A stretch of 64,000 bases of DNA, taken from the NCBI RefSeq assembly GCF_017873955.1, contig NZ_JAGGKS010000003.1, positions 186,001 through 250,000 of the forward strand. Direction: 5' to 3'. Source of the stretch: Sedimentibacter acidaminivorans (GTDB taxonomy: Bacteria; Bacillota; Clostridia; Tissierellales; Sedimentibacteraceae). The notes beneath the pieces are model-generated. The model was given only the letters and a program-made list of their open reading frames with translations. It was not told the origin of the DNA and ran no database searches. How positions within the stretch are numbered: position 1 is the stretch's first letter; the number at the start of each line of letters is the position of its first letter. Below are positions 17,699-27,006 of this stretch, piece by piece. Made by a program: the position numbers and the translations under genes.

Positions 17699-19084
17699 CT
17701 ATCTCTCCCTATTTTTAATATAGTATTTTTCAATCATTTCTGACTTCATACGGTCAAGCTCACTAACTGGGAGAAGTGATAAAACATACCATCCTAAATC
17801 TAAAGTTTCTATAATACTTCGGTTTTCATCTGTAGCTTGTGATATAAAATTACTTTCAAATTCACGACCAAACTTAAGATATATTTTATCTATATCACTT
17901 AAATCATCTTCACCTATTATTTGTGCTAAACTTCTAACATCTTGAACTTTTGAATATGCTGCAAATATCTGGCTAGATAAATCTGCATGGTCTTCTCTTG
18001 TATAATCTGCACCAATACCGTCCTTCATTAAACGAGATAATGATGGTAGTATGTCAATTGGAGGATAAATACTTTTTTGATTTAACTCCCTATTTAAAAC
18101 CATTTGTCCTTCTGTTATAAATCCAGTCAAATCAGGTATCGGATGAGTTATATCATCGTTAGGCATTGTGAGTATAGGAATAAGAGTTATAGAACCTTCG
18201 CAACTTTTTAACATTCCTGCTCTTTCATAAATAGTTGATAAATCACTATACAAATATCCTGGATAACCCTTACGTGATGGAACTTCCTCTTTTGCAGTAG
18301 ATATTTCTCTAAGTGCTTCTGCATAGCTAGTCATATCAGTTAATATTACAAGTACATGCATATTATGCTTAAATGCTAAATATTCTGCAGCTGTCAAAGC
18401 GCATCTTGGTGTTGAAATTCTTTCAACTATAGGATTGTCAGCAGTGTTTATATACATAACTACGTGATCTAAAACTCCTGCCTGTTCAAAACTCCTCTTA
18501 AAGTAATCGGCATCATCATGTCTTACGCCCATTGCTCCAAAAACAACTGCAAAATTTTCACTAGTTGCTCCTTCTATTTTAGCTTGCTTTACAATTTGTG
18601 CTGCAAGTTCGTTGTGTGCTATACCATTTCCAGAAAATATAGGTAGTTTTTGACCCCTTATTAACGTCATTAAAGCATCAATAGACGATATTCCAGTTTG
18701 TATAAAGTTTCTCGGATATTTACGTGCTACAGGGTTAATTGGTCTACCATTTATATTCTGTCTGTAGCTAGAAACTACTTGATATGAACTATCTATTGGT
18801 TCACCAACTCCATTAAATGTTCTACCCAGTATATCCATAGATAGGGGGATCATTAATGGTTCTCCAATGAATTTTACTGAGGAATTAACAGTAGATATAC
18901 CTGAAGTTCCTTCAAAAACTTGGACAACAACTTTATCGCCCTCTATTTTAATAATTTTCCCTTTTCTAATTTCATCATTATCAACTTTTATATTAACTGT
19001 TTCTCCATAAGAAACATTTTCTATGCCACCAAGAACTATGAGAGGACCTTCAACTCTTTCTAATTTCAAATATTCCTTTTTCAT
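17699..19084 (-). CDS. ntpB: V-type ATPase subunit B
   Basis: The non-catalytic nucleotide-binding subunit of the V1 head. The 461 residues start [20 protein letters not shown] and include [57 protein letters not shown] and the [21 protein letters not shown] stretch, all B-specific. The P-loop is not canonical, as expected. The frame is open to GTG at 19093, but ATG 19082-19084 behind GGGAG fits better. It lies between subunits A and D with gaps of 12 and 2 bp. Confidence 0.95.
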   Translation of the reverse strand: MKKEYLKLERVEGPLIVLGGIENVSYGETVNIKVDNDEIRKGKIIKIEGDKVVVQVFEGTSGISTVNSSVKFIGEPLMIPLSMDILGRTFNGVGEPIDSSYQVVSSYRQNINGRPINPVARKYPRNFIQTGISSIDALMTLIRGQKLPIFSGNGIAHNELAAQIVKQAKIEGATSENFAVVFGAMGVRHDDADYFKRSFEQAGVLDHVVMYINTADNPIVERISTPRCALTAAEYLAFKHNMHVLVILTDMTSYAEALREISTAKEEVPSRKGYPGYLYSDLSTIYERAGMLKSCEGSITLIPILTMPNDDITHPIPDLTGFITEGQMVLNRELNQKSIYPPIDILPSLSRLMKDGIGADYTREDHADLSSQIFAAYSKVQDVRSLAQIIGEDDLSDIDKIYLKFGREFESNFISQATDENRSIIETLDLGWYVLSLLPVSELDRMKSEMIEKYYIKNRER

Positions 19085-19096
19085 AAACACCACTCC

Positions 19097-20875
19097 CTAC
19101 TCATATTTTTGCCTTAGGTTACTATATGTCTCTACTACTTTTATTTTTAATTCATCTAATAACTCTAATTTATCATTTGGAATTTCATATTTCATTTTAA
19201 AAATGTCTTGTAATACATCTTCACTACGTATTGTAGAAATAGGAATTCCCATTTTTACGCATTTTATGGCGTTTTCATAAAACAAATCTATAACCTGTAG
19301 CATTTTATACTGTTTATCTAAAACGACATATGTATCTTCTGGGTGAAGGGCATTTTGCTGTAAAAATCCTTTTTTAATCATTCTAGCAGTTTCTAAAACA
19401 AGTGCTTGATCATTTGGTAAAACATCTTCTCCTACAAGTTGTACTATTTCATTAAGTTTTTCTTCTTCTTGTAAAAGTCTAATCATTTTATTTCTAAGTT
19501 CTATCATGTCTTCAGCAACATTTTTCTTATACCAATCTTCTAGCATAGTTACATATCCACTGTAGCTAGTTAAATAATTTATAGCAGGATAATGTCTGGC
19601 ATATGCTAACTTTTTATCTAAAGCTAAAAACGCTGTAACAAATCTTTTAGTATTTTCAGTAACTGGTTCGGAAAAATCTCCACCTGCTGGAGAAACTGCG
19701 CCAATTATTGTTACAGAAGCTTCTTCACCACTTAAAGTTTTAACACAACCAGCTCTTTCGTAAAATTCAGCTAACCTTGAAGGTAAATATGCTGGATAAC
19801 CTTCCTCTGCTGGCATTTCTTCAAGTCTACCTGAAATTTCTCTTAGTGCCTCTGCCCACCTAGATGTAGAGTCAGCCATTATTGCAACATCATATCCCAT
19901 ATCTCTATAGTACTCTGCCATTGTAATTCCAGTATATATGCTTGCTTCACGAGCTGCAACTGGCATATTTGATGTGTTAGCTATAAGTATTGTCCTCTCC
20001 ATTAGTGGTCTATCTGTACGAGGGTCAATTAAAGCTGGAAATTCCTCTAAAACATCAGTCATTTCATTTCCACGTTCTCCACAGCCAATATATACTATAA
20101 TATCTGCATCACTCCATTTTGCAAACTGATGCTGTGTAACAGTTTTTCCAGTACCAAATCCTCCTGGCAATCCTACTGTTCCACCTTTTGCAACGGGATA
20201 AAAGCTATCTATTACCCTTTGTCCTGTAATCAATGGCTTATAAATAGGAATTCTATCGGCTATAGGTCTTGGTTTTCTTACAGGCCACTTACAGTATAAA
20301 GTTAAATTTAATTGTTCACCTTTATTATTTTCTAATACAACAATTGTTTCTTCAATAGTATATTTCCCATCTGTTTTAACTTCTTTTACCGCTCCACCTA
20401 TATTATAAGGAACCATAAGTTTATGAAGTATACTTGTAGTCTCTTGGACAGTAGCATAAACATCACCTGATTTAAGTACATCTCCTACTTTGACCAAAAT
20501 TGTTACCTGCCACTCTTTGCTTCTATCTAAAGATAAAAGTCCAATTCCCTCAGGTATAAAATCACTGGACATTTGTTGAATTCTTTGCAGTGGTCTTTGT
20601 ATACCATCAAAAATATTTCCTAACATACCTGGTCCTAATGTTACTGAAAGTGGACTTCCTGTTGGATATATTTTTTCTCCAGCCTTTAACCCTTCTGTTT
20701 CTTCATATACTTGAACAGTTGCTACATCCTCTTCAATTGAAACTACTTCTCCAATTAACTTTTGTTCTCCTACAGTAACCATTTCATTAACTTTAAAAGA
20801 ACTCATATTTGTTCCTTTAACAACAGGGCCATTTATTATATTAACAATTCCTTCACTATATTCCAATATGTTCAC
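19097..20875 (-). CDS. ntpA: V-type ATPase catalytic subunit A
   Basis: The catalytic subunit that binds and hydrolyses (or makes) ATP. The 592 residues include the P-loop GGFGTGKTV near residue 235, IVYIGCGERGNEMTDVL, the non-homologous insert, [21 protein letters not shown] and the SPAGGDFSEP segment. The start is not ATG: GTG 20873-20875 overlaps the end of subunit E by 20 bp, and a TTG at 20864-20866, better spaced from AGGTGA, is a real alternative. A standard V-type length and motif set make the function secure; direction (synthesis or hydrolysis) is not readable. Confidence 0.95.
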   Translation of the reverse strand: MNILEYSEGIVNIINGPVVKGTNMSSFKVNEMVTVGEQKLIGEVVSIEEDVATVQVYEETEGLKAGEKIYPTGSPLSVTLGPGMLGNIFDGIQRPLQRIQQMSSDFIPEGIGLLSLDRSKEWQVTILVKVGDVLKSGDVYATVQETTSILHKLMVPYNIGGAVKEVKTDGKYTIEETIVVLENNKGEQLNLTLYCKWPVRKPRPIADRIPIYKPLITGQRVIDSFYPVAKGGTVGLPGGFGTGKTVTQHQFAKWSDADIIVYIGCGERGNEMTDVLEEFPALIDPRTDRPLMERTILIANTSNMPVAAREASIYTGITMAEYYRDMGYDVAIMADSTSRWAEALREISGRLEEMPAEEGYPAYLPSRLAEFYERAGCVKTLSGEEASVTIIGAVSPAGGDFSEPVTENTKRFVTAFLALDKKLAYARHYPAINYLTSYSGYVTMLEDWYKKNVAEDMIELRNKMIRLLQEEEKLNEIVQLVGEDVLPNDQALVLETARMIKKGFLQQNALHPEDTYVVLDKQYKMLQVIDLFYENAIKCVKMGIPISTIRSEDVLQDIFKMKYEIPNDKLELLDELKIKVVETYSNLRQKYE

Positions 20876-21500
20876 CTGCCTCTAACGCTTCAAACAATGT
20901 TTGCATAATATAAGCTTTATTTTCTTCCAAAACAGATTTCATAGTCATATTAATTCTTAAATTAGTTTGAGGAAAATCTATGATTATTCCTCCAATGATG
21001 CTATCATCTATTACTTTAAATGTAATATTTTTAAAGCTATGTTTTGACTCAATTTCATGCCTAATTAATGAGCCGAATTTGTCATTATCTTTTTTTGTCA
21101 AATATATTAACAATTCGTCTCCTTTAATTGAATCAATTTCTTGATTAAATTGAGAAATATTTTTTAACAGATAATGTTTATATGTTTCTGAAACAACAAA
21201 TTCACTCAAATTATCTCTTAAATGACCCATCAATATATTAAAATATTTTTCTTTAACTTCCATTCTTTCTTTTTTTAAGCTTATTTTCGTTTTACTTTGA
21301 ATTTCTATTCTGCTTGCTTCTACTTTTTTTCTTGCAGTTTCAATGATATTTTTAGCTTCATTATCTACTTCATCTTTACTTTTCTGAAGTTTAATATTAT
21401 ATTGCTCTTCAAGTTCTGTTAGTTGTTCTTGAAATTTTTTATCCATTGATTGATTTAAAAGTTTCGAAAATAGCAATAATTTTTGTTCAATTGTAACCAT
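20856..21500 (-). CDS. ntpE: V-type ATPase subunit E
   Basis: Subunit E is the peripheral stalk that holds the head against rotation. The 214 residues have a highly charged N-terminal helix rich in K, E and Q (LTELEEQYNIKLQKSKDE) and a globular C-terminal part with SIIGGIIIDFPQTN, typical of E subunits. An in-frame GTG lies at 21509, but ATG 21498-21500 with GAGGTG upstream is better. It sits between subunits F and A and overlaps A. Confidence 0.88.
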   Translation of the reverse strand: MVTIEQKLLLFSKLLNQSMDKKFQEQLTELEEQYNIKLQKSKDEVDNEAKNIIETARKKVEASRIEIQSKTKISLKKERMEVKEKYFNILMGHLRDNLSEFVVSETYKHYLLKNISQFNQEIDSIKGDELLIYLTKKDNDKFGSLIRHEIESKHSFKNITFKVIDDSIIGGIIIDFPQTNLRINMTMKSVLEENKAYIMQTLFEALEAGEHIGI

Positions 21501-21510
21501 ATTAATCACC

Positions 21511-21819
21511 TCATATCCGAATGCCTACAGAATCTCTTATGTAATTTGTTATAGCATCATATCCTCTAGTAGTTCCATGTCTATCTGGAATTTCTATAAT
21601 AAGAGGAGTTTTGGATTTTAATTTATACTCCATAACCTCTTCCGTTGCCATATCAACTACCTTTTCTGTTAGTATTATTATTCCTATATCATCATTTTTC
21701 ATTGCATTTTTTATAGCAATAAGAGCATTCTCTCTGTCATGTACAATTAATCCATTAATGCCTGCTAATTTCATGCCGACCCAAGTATCTCTATTATCAC
21801 TTATTAAAAATGATTTCAT
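21511..21819 (-). CDS. V-type ATPase subunit F
   Basis: A 102-residue central-stalk subunit. The Rossmann-like fold is suggested by MKSFLISDNRDTWVGMKLAGI, then DIGIIILTEKVVDM and KTPLIIEIPDRHG, which are diagnostic of subunit F (called NtpG in Enterococcus hirae). It follows subunit K with a 49-bp gap and precedes E by 10 bp. Confidence 0.92.
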   Translation of the reverse strand: MKSFLISDNRDTWVGMKLAGINGLIVHDRENALIAIKNAMKNDDIGIIILTEKVVDMATEEVMEYKLKSKTPLIIEIPDRHGTTRGYDAITNYIRDSVGIRI

Positions 21820-21868
21820 ATATATTCTCTTTTCTTTATTATTATCTATATTTATTTCGTTCTAATTT

Positions 21869-22306
21869 CTAAACAAATAAAATTAATATTGAAATAATCA
21901 TGCCATATATTGCAATACCTTCCGCCATACCAACAAATATTAGTGTTTTACCTAAAATAGTTGAATCTTCAGAAACTGCTCCTACGGCAGAAGAACCAAC
22001 AGAACCAACTGCAACTCCAGTTCCGATTGTCGCTAAGCCTGTACTTAACGCTGCTGCAATGTATTTAAATCCTTCCCCTAAAGAAACACCCGTTGCAGCT
22101 TGAACTCCATTTACAGTATCCGCAAATACATTACCCCCAAATAAAGTTGATACAATTGCACCAACCATTACAATTGCAAATGCTGATAAAGTTGTCAATA
22201 ATGATTTCTTTATACTTCCACTTCTTTTACTTTTCATAGCCTTATAACCATATATAATAGTTCCTATTGAAATTGATGTAGCTAATAACATTGATATGAT
22301 TTGCAT
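21869..22306 (-). CDS. ntpK: V-type ATPase membrane rotor subunit K
   Basis: The 145-residue rotor-ring proteolipid with two hairpins, four hydrophobic helices in all. The C-terminal helix holds the single membrane carboxylate, E129, in VGMAEGIAIYG; the first hairpin has no matching acid, as in other V-type K subunits. GTGVAVGSVGSSAVGAVSED marks the third helix. Whether it carries Na+ or H+ cannot be decided from the residues I can read. It lies between subunits I and F. Confidence 0.93.
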   Translation of the reverse strand: MQIISMLLATSISIGTIIYGYKAMKSKRSGSIKKSLLTTLSAFAIVMVGAIVSTLFGGNVFADTVNGVQAATGVSLGEGFKYIAAALSTGLATIGTGVAVGSVGSSAVGAVSEDSTILGKTLIFVGMAEGIAIYGMIISILILFV

Positions 22307-22369
22307 ATTTATTACTTCCCTTCATTTTAATTTAAATTTTGATTTTGATTTATTATTTAATAATTTTAA

Positions 22370-24358
22370 TTATTTACTTAATTTTATAGGATTATACTCT
22401 ATTCCATCACCATTAAAATACTTGCTAAACATCTCATAATATTGAAGACGAAGACCTTGAATGAAAACAACTAAACCTTCTAGTGTTAAAATCAATACAT
22501 TTCCTAAAAATAATATTATTATTTTTAATAGAACATTAGTTGTCATCTCTGACATTACTAGAAATGCTAAAAACAAACCTGCATGATTCAATGCAAATGC
22601 TCCAATACGAATAAATGAAATTGCATTACTTAAAGCATTTAAAATTGTTTCAACACCTTCAAAAATACTTTCTGTAAAATATGAGCCAACACCACCATGA
22701 ATTAGCGGCCTCTTATTTAGAACCATATTAGTTATAGGCTCTTTTAAAATCATAAATAATAGGCTTAATAATAACCCTATTATAGGTATGCTTATTGGTA
22801 AATTAGTTACTTTAGTTATTGAAACACAAGTTAAAACTAAACTTATAAAAAACAAATAACCAGAAACTCCATTTTTCCCAAATAGACCTTCTTCAATATC
22901 ACCTTTTCTTAAGTTGTTAGTGATACCAAACGCAAAGGATATTGTAAGGAAAACAACACCAATTACAACACCTGCTAATAATATCATAGGGATATTTCTA
23001 GGGTCTAATGGTTTTCCTATTAAACTAGGTAACCATGGTAATTCTTCTTGCTCAAGTCCAAACAAACTACCATAAACAAATCCAAATAAAATTGAACTTC
23101 CTCCTAAGCGCATAAGCAAAGACCCTGCCATTTTCATTTTGATAAATTTATTGTAAATGATAAATCCTGCAACAAAATATACTAATCCCTGCCCAATATC
23201 TCCAAACATTATACCAAACATTAAACAAAATGTTATGGCTAAGAATGGAGTTGGGTCAATTTCATGGTAAGACGGCATGCCATACATCTTTACAATTAAT
23301 TCAAATGGTCTTGTAAACCAATTATTTTTAAGCTTTGTTGGTGGTTTAACTTTTTTGCTCATTTCTTTAGCTTTTTTTTCAGTTATTACAAACTTATTAG
23401 TTACTGTCCCTATTGATTCTTCTACACTGATTTTATCAGTTTCTTTTACCCAAACATTTAAAACAAATAAATTATGTCCATAATCAACCTTCTTTTCTAA
23501 CTCAGTAACTTTTTTTTCAAGTATTAGAGTATTAAAAATCTTATTTAATATATATTGGTTCTCTTCTTTGTCGATTTCTAGAATGTTTGATAGTTCCAAT
23601 ATTTCGTTTTGAAGCATCTGTATTTTTTTATCAATTTGTTCAACCATTTGCAATGAATTTCCGCTTAAACCTTCTGGTATTTTAAGCTGATTCCAGTTTA
23701 ATGATTTAAGGATATTTTTAGTTTCATCTCTAAATTGTTTAGGATATATAATTATGTACATATCTTCAACTGATGCTTTTATATTACCTAGTTTCAGTAC
23801 AATAGCAGTGAGGTTTTCGTAGTTTCTCTTTAAACGAAACTTATTTTCACTAGAGAGTGCTCCAATTTCATATTCAAAAAAATTTAAATCTTCAATCTTG
23901 TCAAAATCTATACTTTTATCATAAATGCAATCAATATTATCTCTAAATTTCACAAGTTCTTCTATTTGTATTTTTTTATTTTTTATTTGTTTAACTTTGT
24001 TTCCAATTTCTGATTGAATAATATTTAAATCCCATTTAGCATCTTCTATACAATATTTATTGCCAAACAAAATTTTTTTATCTACTTTTAATTCCAATCC
24101 CAATCCATTGCACAAGTCTTCAACAATTTGTTCATACTTTATGCATTCACTCTGTAAATTATCATAGTTAATTGGACTATACATTGATGAACTAATTATA
24201 TCAGATTCAAATTGGTGAATAAAATAATTGTTATTGTACGCATTGTTAATATCTGTATTCAGATGAACATTTTCACACAATATCAGTTGTTTTAAAATAG
24301 GATGCATCTCTTCTAAAGATCCAACTATTTTTAGTAATACCATCTTTTCGATAGCCAT
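22370..24358 (-). CDS. ntpI: V-type ATPase membrane subunit I
   Basis: The 662-residue stator subunit. Its N-terminal half (about 1-340) is a soluble coiled arm and the C-terminal half has seven or so membrane helices starting around residue 370 (PFLAITFCLMFGIMFGDIGQG). The FGDIGQG segment, SFIRIGAFALNHAGL and LEGLVVFIQGLRLQYYEMFSKYF are family hallmarks, the first two lining the ion path. It follows subunit C with a 21-bp gap. Confidence 0.95.
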   Translation of the reverse strand: MAIEKMVLLKIVGSLEEMHPILKQLILCENVHLNTDINNAYNNNYFIHQFESDIISSSMYSPINYDNLQSECIKYEQIVEDLCNGLGLELKVDKKILFGNKYCIEDAKWDLNIIQSEIGNKVKQIKNKKIQIEELVKFRDNIDCIYDKSIDFDKIEDLNFFEYEIGALSSENKFRLKRNYENLTAIVLKLGNIKASVEDMYIIIYPKQFRDETKNILKSLNWNQLKIPEGLSGNSLQMVEQIDKKIQMLQNEILELSNILEIDKEENQYILNKIFNTLILEKKVTELEKKVDYGHNLFVLNVWVKETDKISVEESIGTVTNKFVITEKKAKEMSKKVKPPTKLKNNWFTRPFELIVKMYGMPSYHEIDPTPFLAITFCLMFGIMFGDIGQGLVYFVAGFIIYNKFIKMKMAGSLLMRLGGSSILFGFVYGSLFGLEQEELPWLPSLIGKPLDPRNIPMILLAGVVIGVVFLTISFAFGITNNLRKGDIEEGLFGKNGVSGYLFFISLVLTCVSITKVTNLPISIPIIGLLLSLLFMILKEPITNMVLNKRPLIHGGVGSYFTESIFEGVETILNALSNAISFIRIGAFALNHAGLFLAFLVMSEMTTNVLLKIIILFLGNVLILTLEGLVVFIQGLRLQYYEMFSKYFNGDGIEYNPIKLSK

Positions 24359-24379
24359 CCGTTGCCTCTCCTCCGTTCA

Positions 24380-25411
24380 TCAAAACTTATGTACCAAATA
24401 ACCTTTTAGTTTTTCTTTTGGCACCTTATATTTTATTCCTTCTACAATACAAGTTAGGTCATCTATTATTATACCTAACTTATATATATACGATATAACA
24501 GATCCTATATTATAATACTTATTGTTTTTAAGAAAATAATTCATATTATAGTCTACTCCAATATCAGTAGTAGAATCACTTACCCCTTTAAACAAATCAA
24601 AATTCATATAATTTTTAACTAAATTTTTAAATTCTTCTTTTGTTTTTACATAGCATAAACTTTTTAATCTGCTATATGTTATTTTTTTGCCTCCATCCAA
24701 ACTATAAATTAACATTTCTTCTGGAGAAATATTATAAAAACTAATAGCTCTATAGATCCATTGTATATTTTCAAGGTCTATTTTAAAACCAACAATTTCC
24801 TTTACAGTTTCAATATCTTTATCATTGAGTTTTTCTGCTTTTTTCATGAGATTTTTATATAAAACAACCTGTAATTTCATTTCAATATGAAATTCCCTTT
24901 TTATTGCATCTTCGTTAGTTAATGTTTTTAACCCATGATAATAAGGAGAACCTTTTAAATTTTCAGTAAATTCGACTACACTCCTAGATGATAAAAGCTT
25001 AGTGTAATCCAATTTAGTATAATTTTCAGAGTGTACAAACCTTTGTTCAATCCACTTTAAATCTTCTCCTCTTGATATTTTCCTTAGTATTAAACTTATA
25101 TCTGCTATTTCACTCTCCATTAACAAAGTTATTAAAAATTCTTTATATGGTCCAGAACAATAACGTAAAATTTGTTCTATCTCAATTGTTTTGTATATCC
25201 CTAAAATAGTTTCTAAGCTATCTCTATGGATATCATTATATTCAACATCTTGAAATGCCTTTTTTATTTCTGACTTATTTTTTAGAAATTCTGTAAATTG
25301 TTCAACTTTTGTAAAACCTAATATTTGTTCCCAATCTTCTTTTGTTAAAATATGTCCTTTTTTTGATTTAATTTTAGTATTTATAGCTTCATATGAAATA
25401 TACGGATTCAT
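24380..25411 (-). CDS. ntpC: V-type ATPase subunit C
   Basis: A 343-residue funnel-shaped helical protein joining the central stalk to the rotor ring (NtpC/subunit d type). The N-terminus MNPYISYEAINTKIKSKKG and the repeated motifs with EDIETVKEIVGFKIDLENIQWIYRA-like sequence fit the vATP-synt_AC39 family. ATG 25409-25411 behind GGAG is preferred over the longer frame to 25429, which would overlap the preceding gene. It is second in the operon, upstream of subunit I, unlike the Enterococcus order. Confidence 0.87.
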   Translation of the reverse strand: MNPYISYEAINTKIKSKKGHILTKEDWEQILGFTKVEQFTEFLKNKSEIKKAFQDVEYNDIHRDSLETILGIYKTIEIEQILRYCSGPYKEFLITLLMESEIADISLILRKISRGEDLKWIEQRFVHSENYTKLDYTKLLSSRSVVEFTENLKGSPYYHGLKTLTNEDAIKREFHIEMKLQVVLYKNLMKKAEKLNDKDIETVKEIVGFKIDLENIQWIYRAISFYNISPEEMLIYSLDGGKKITYSRLKSLCYVKTKEEFKNLVKNYMNFDLFKGVSDSTTDIGVDYNMNYFLKNNKYYNIGSVISYIYKLGIIIDDLTCIVEGIKYKVPKEKLKGYLVHKF

Positions 25412-25415
25412 ATTA

Positions 25416-25730
25416 TCACTCCAGTACAAATAACTTGTTAAAAATTTGTTGTATTACATCATTTTCAACTTGAGTAAACCTTTTTTCCATTTCAATAGAT
25501 ATTCTTTTTAACTTTTCTTCTTGTAACTTCTTTTCTCTTTCTAAATTAGTTTCTACATTTTCATAAATTATTTCTGCGTCTTTTTTAGCTAAAGCTATTT
25601 TTTCATTTCTATAATTAATTATATTATTTTCATACTCTTGCTTTTTCATAAATAAAGCTTCCTCATTCTTTTTATTATTTTCAAAAGCGACAGAGTCAAC
25701 TTGTATAATTTGATTAATTATATCTTCCAA
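25416..25730 (-). CDS. V-type ATPase subunit G/H-like coiled coil
   Basis: A small, highly charged helical protein at the start of the V-ATPase operon, about 104 residues, rich in K, E and Q throughout (KKLQEEKLKRISIEMEKR). It fits the peripheral-stalk G/H subunit that pairs with subunit E. I place the start at TTG 25728-25730, with AGGGGTGAT six bases upstream; GTG at 25737-25739 is in frame but has a poor site. The assignment rests on length, charge and position more than on sequence motifs. Confidence 0.7.
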   Translation of the reverse strand: MEDIINQIIQVDSVAFENNKKNEEALFMKKQEYENNIINYRNEKIALAKKDAEIIYENVETNLEREKKLQEEKLKRISIEMEKRFTQVENDVIQQIFNKLFVLE

Positions 25731-25772
25731 GCGAATCACCCCTATTGGTTAATTTTAGTATCATAAATAAAT

Positions 25773-25801
25773 ATTATATCACTTTCAAATTTTTTCAGCA
25801 A
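25773..25801 (-). promoter_or_regulatory. Promoter of the V-ATPase operon
   Basis: Minus-strand TTGCTG (25796-25801) and TATAAT (25773-25778) with a 17-bp spacer, about 40 bp before the first operon gene. No terminator is evident inside the operon. Confidence 0.65.
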
Positions 25802-25900
25802 ATTCATATCAAAGAGATTAACTTACATAAAGTGGTAACGTATGTCAATAATTAACATTAAATTTAAAAATCTATGTTATACTGCTTATATCTTTAAAAT

Positions 25901-25966
25901 CCTACGTTATTCACAGTATTACAACTTTCCTACTACTTTTTATAGCATTATAACTCATAACGCAGG
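25901..25966. other. Inverted repeat in the 360-bp gap upstream of yitT
   Basis: CCTACGTTAT (25901-25910) and ATAACGCAGG (25957-25966) pair over 10 bp with one mismatch, 46 bases apart. The rest of 25802-26035 is AT-rich and shows no gene, known riboswitch or repeat to me. Confidence 0.35.
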
Positions 25967-26035
25967 GTGAGAATTATATGATTACTGATTCTCTTTATAA
26001 TTTAATAAATTAATATAATTATTAATATTATTTCA

Positions 26036-26064
26036 TTGATTATTATTATTAATTAGGTTAAAAT
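26036..26064 (+). promoter_or_regulatory. Promoter for yitT
   Basis: TTGATT (26036-26041) and TAAAAT (26059-26064) with a 17-bp spacer, 35 bp before the TTG start of yitT. Confidence 0.6.
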
Positions 26065-26099
26065 ATTACAAACATATTAAAAAATAGTGAGGGTTAAAA

Positions 26100-26948
26100 T
26101 TGATAAATAAACAAAACATTAAAGAATATTTTTTAGTGGCTATTGGAACTTTTATTGTTGCATTAGGTGTATATTATTTTTTAGTTCCTGAAAACCTAGC
26201 TGCAGGTGGAGTATCTGGTTTAGCAATTGTTATAAACAACTATCTTCCTTTATCTATTTCTGTAATCAACTCTGTTTTAAATATTTTACTACTAATTGTA
26301 GGTTTTATATTTATTGGTTCTGAATTTGGAGGAAAAACAATTTTTTCTGTTGTGTTCTTTTCACTTTCCATGTTCTTAATGGAAAGCAAATATCCAGCAA
26401 CAATGCCAGTAACTGATGAAATATTATTAAATTTAATCTGTGGCATTGTAATATCTGCTATTGGACTTTCATTAGTATTTAATCAAAATGCATCTACAGG
26501 TGGTACTGATATTATAGCCAAAATTTTTAATAAATATTTTAATTTAGATATGGGAACTGGATTAATGGCAGCTGATGTTGTAGTGGTAGTTTCTGCTTTG
26601 TTTACATATGGTCTAAAAACAGGGATAGTTGGTGCTTTTGGCTGGTTTTTAAATGGAATTGTTGTAAACTATTTTATTGATGGTTTCAATGTAAAACGCG
26701 AAGTTGTAATAATAACTACAAAACCCAAAGAAATTAAAGATTTTATATTTTCAAGTATTGAAAGAGGGGTAACTGTTTATAAGGCAGAGGGTGGCTATAC
26801 AAAAGAAAAAAAAGATGTTATAGTTACTACTGTATCTAAAGGTGAATACTTCTTGTTAAAAAAAGAACTCAAAAATTTAGATCCAAATGTTTTTGTTATT
26901 GTAAGAACTGTTCAAGAAGTTATTGGTTCGGGTTTCCAAAAATTATAG
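26100..26948 (+). CDS. YitT family membrane protein
   Basis: A 282-residue YitT/DUF161-DUF2179 protein. The first 200 residues have about five hydrophobic segments with the family's VPENLAAGGVSGLAIVIN and NASTGGTDIIAKIF; the C-terminal 80 residues are soluble (FNVKREVVIITTKPKEI, ERGVTVYKAEGGYT) and form the DUF2179 domain. The function is not established. The start is TTG at 26100, with GAGGG six bases upstream, and no in-frame ATG fits. It stands alone, followed by a hairpin terminator. Confidence 0.88.
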   Translation: MINKQNIKEYFLVAIGTFIVALGVYYFLVPENLAAGGVSGLAIVINNYLPLSISVINSVLNILLLIVGFIFIGSEFGGKTIFSVVFFSLSMFLMESKYPATMPVTDEILLNLICGIVISAIGLSLVFNQNASTGGTDIIAKIFNKYFNLDMGTGLMAADVVVVVSALFTYGLKTGIVGAFGWFLNGIVVNYFIDGFNVKREVVIITTKPKEIKDFIFSSIERGVTVYKAEGGYTKEKKDVIVTTVSKGEYFLLKKELKNLDPNVFVIVRTVQEVIGSGFQKL

Positions 26949-26953
26949 TAAAA

Positions 26954-26985
26954 AAAAGATTGCATATTTTAAACTGCAATCTTTT
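26954..26985. terminator. Terminator between yitT and the DUF4173 gene
   Basis: AAAAGATTGCA and TGCAATCTTTT form an 11-bp stem with a 10-base loop. The A- and T-rich arms would support termination from either side of these convergent genes. Confidence 0.85.
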
Positions 26986-27006
26986 CTACATTTATATTTC
27001 TTTAAT

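Noticed and set aside
25740-26035. Additional small gene between the V-ATPase operon and yitT
   Set aside because: No frame with a start, ribosome-binding site and reasonable composition is present on either strand.
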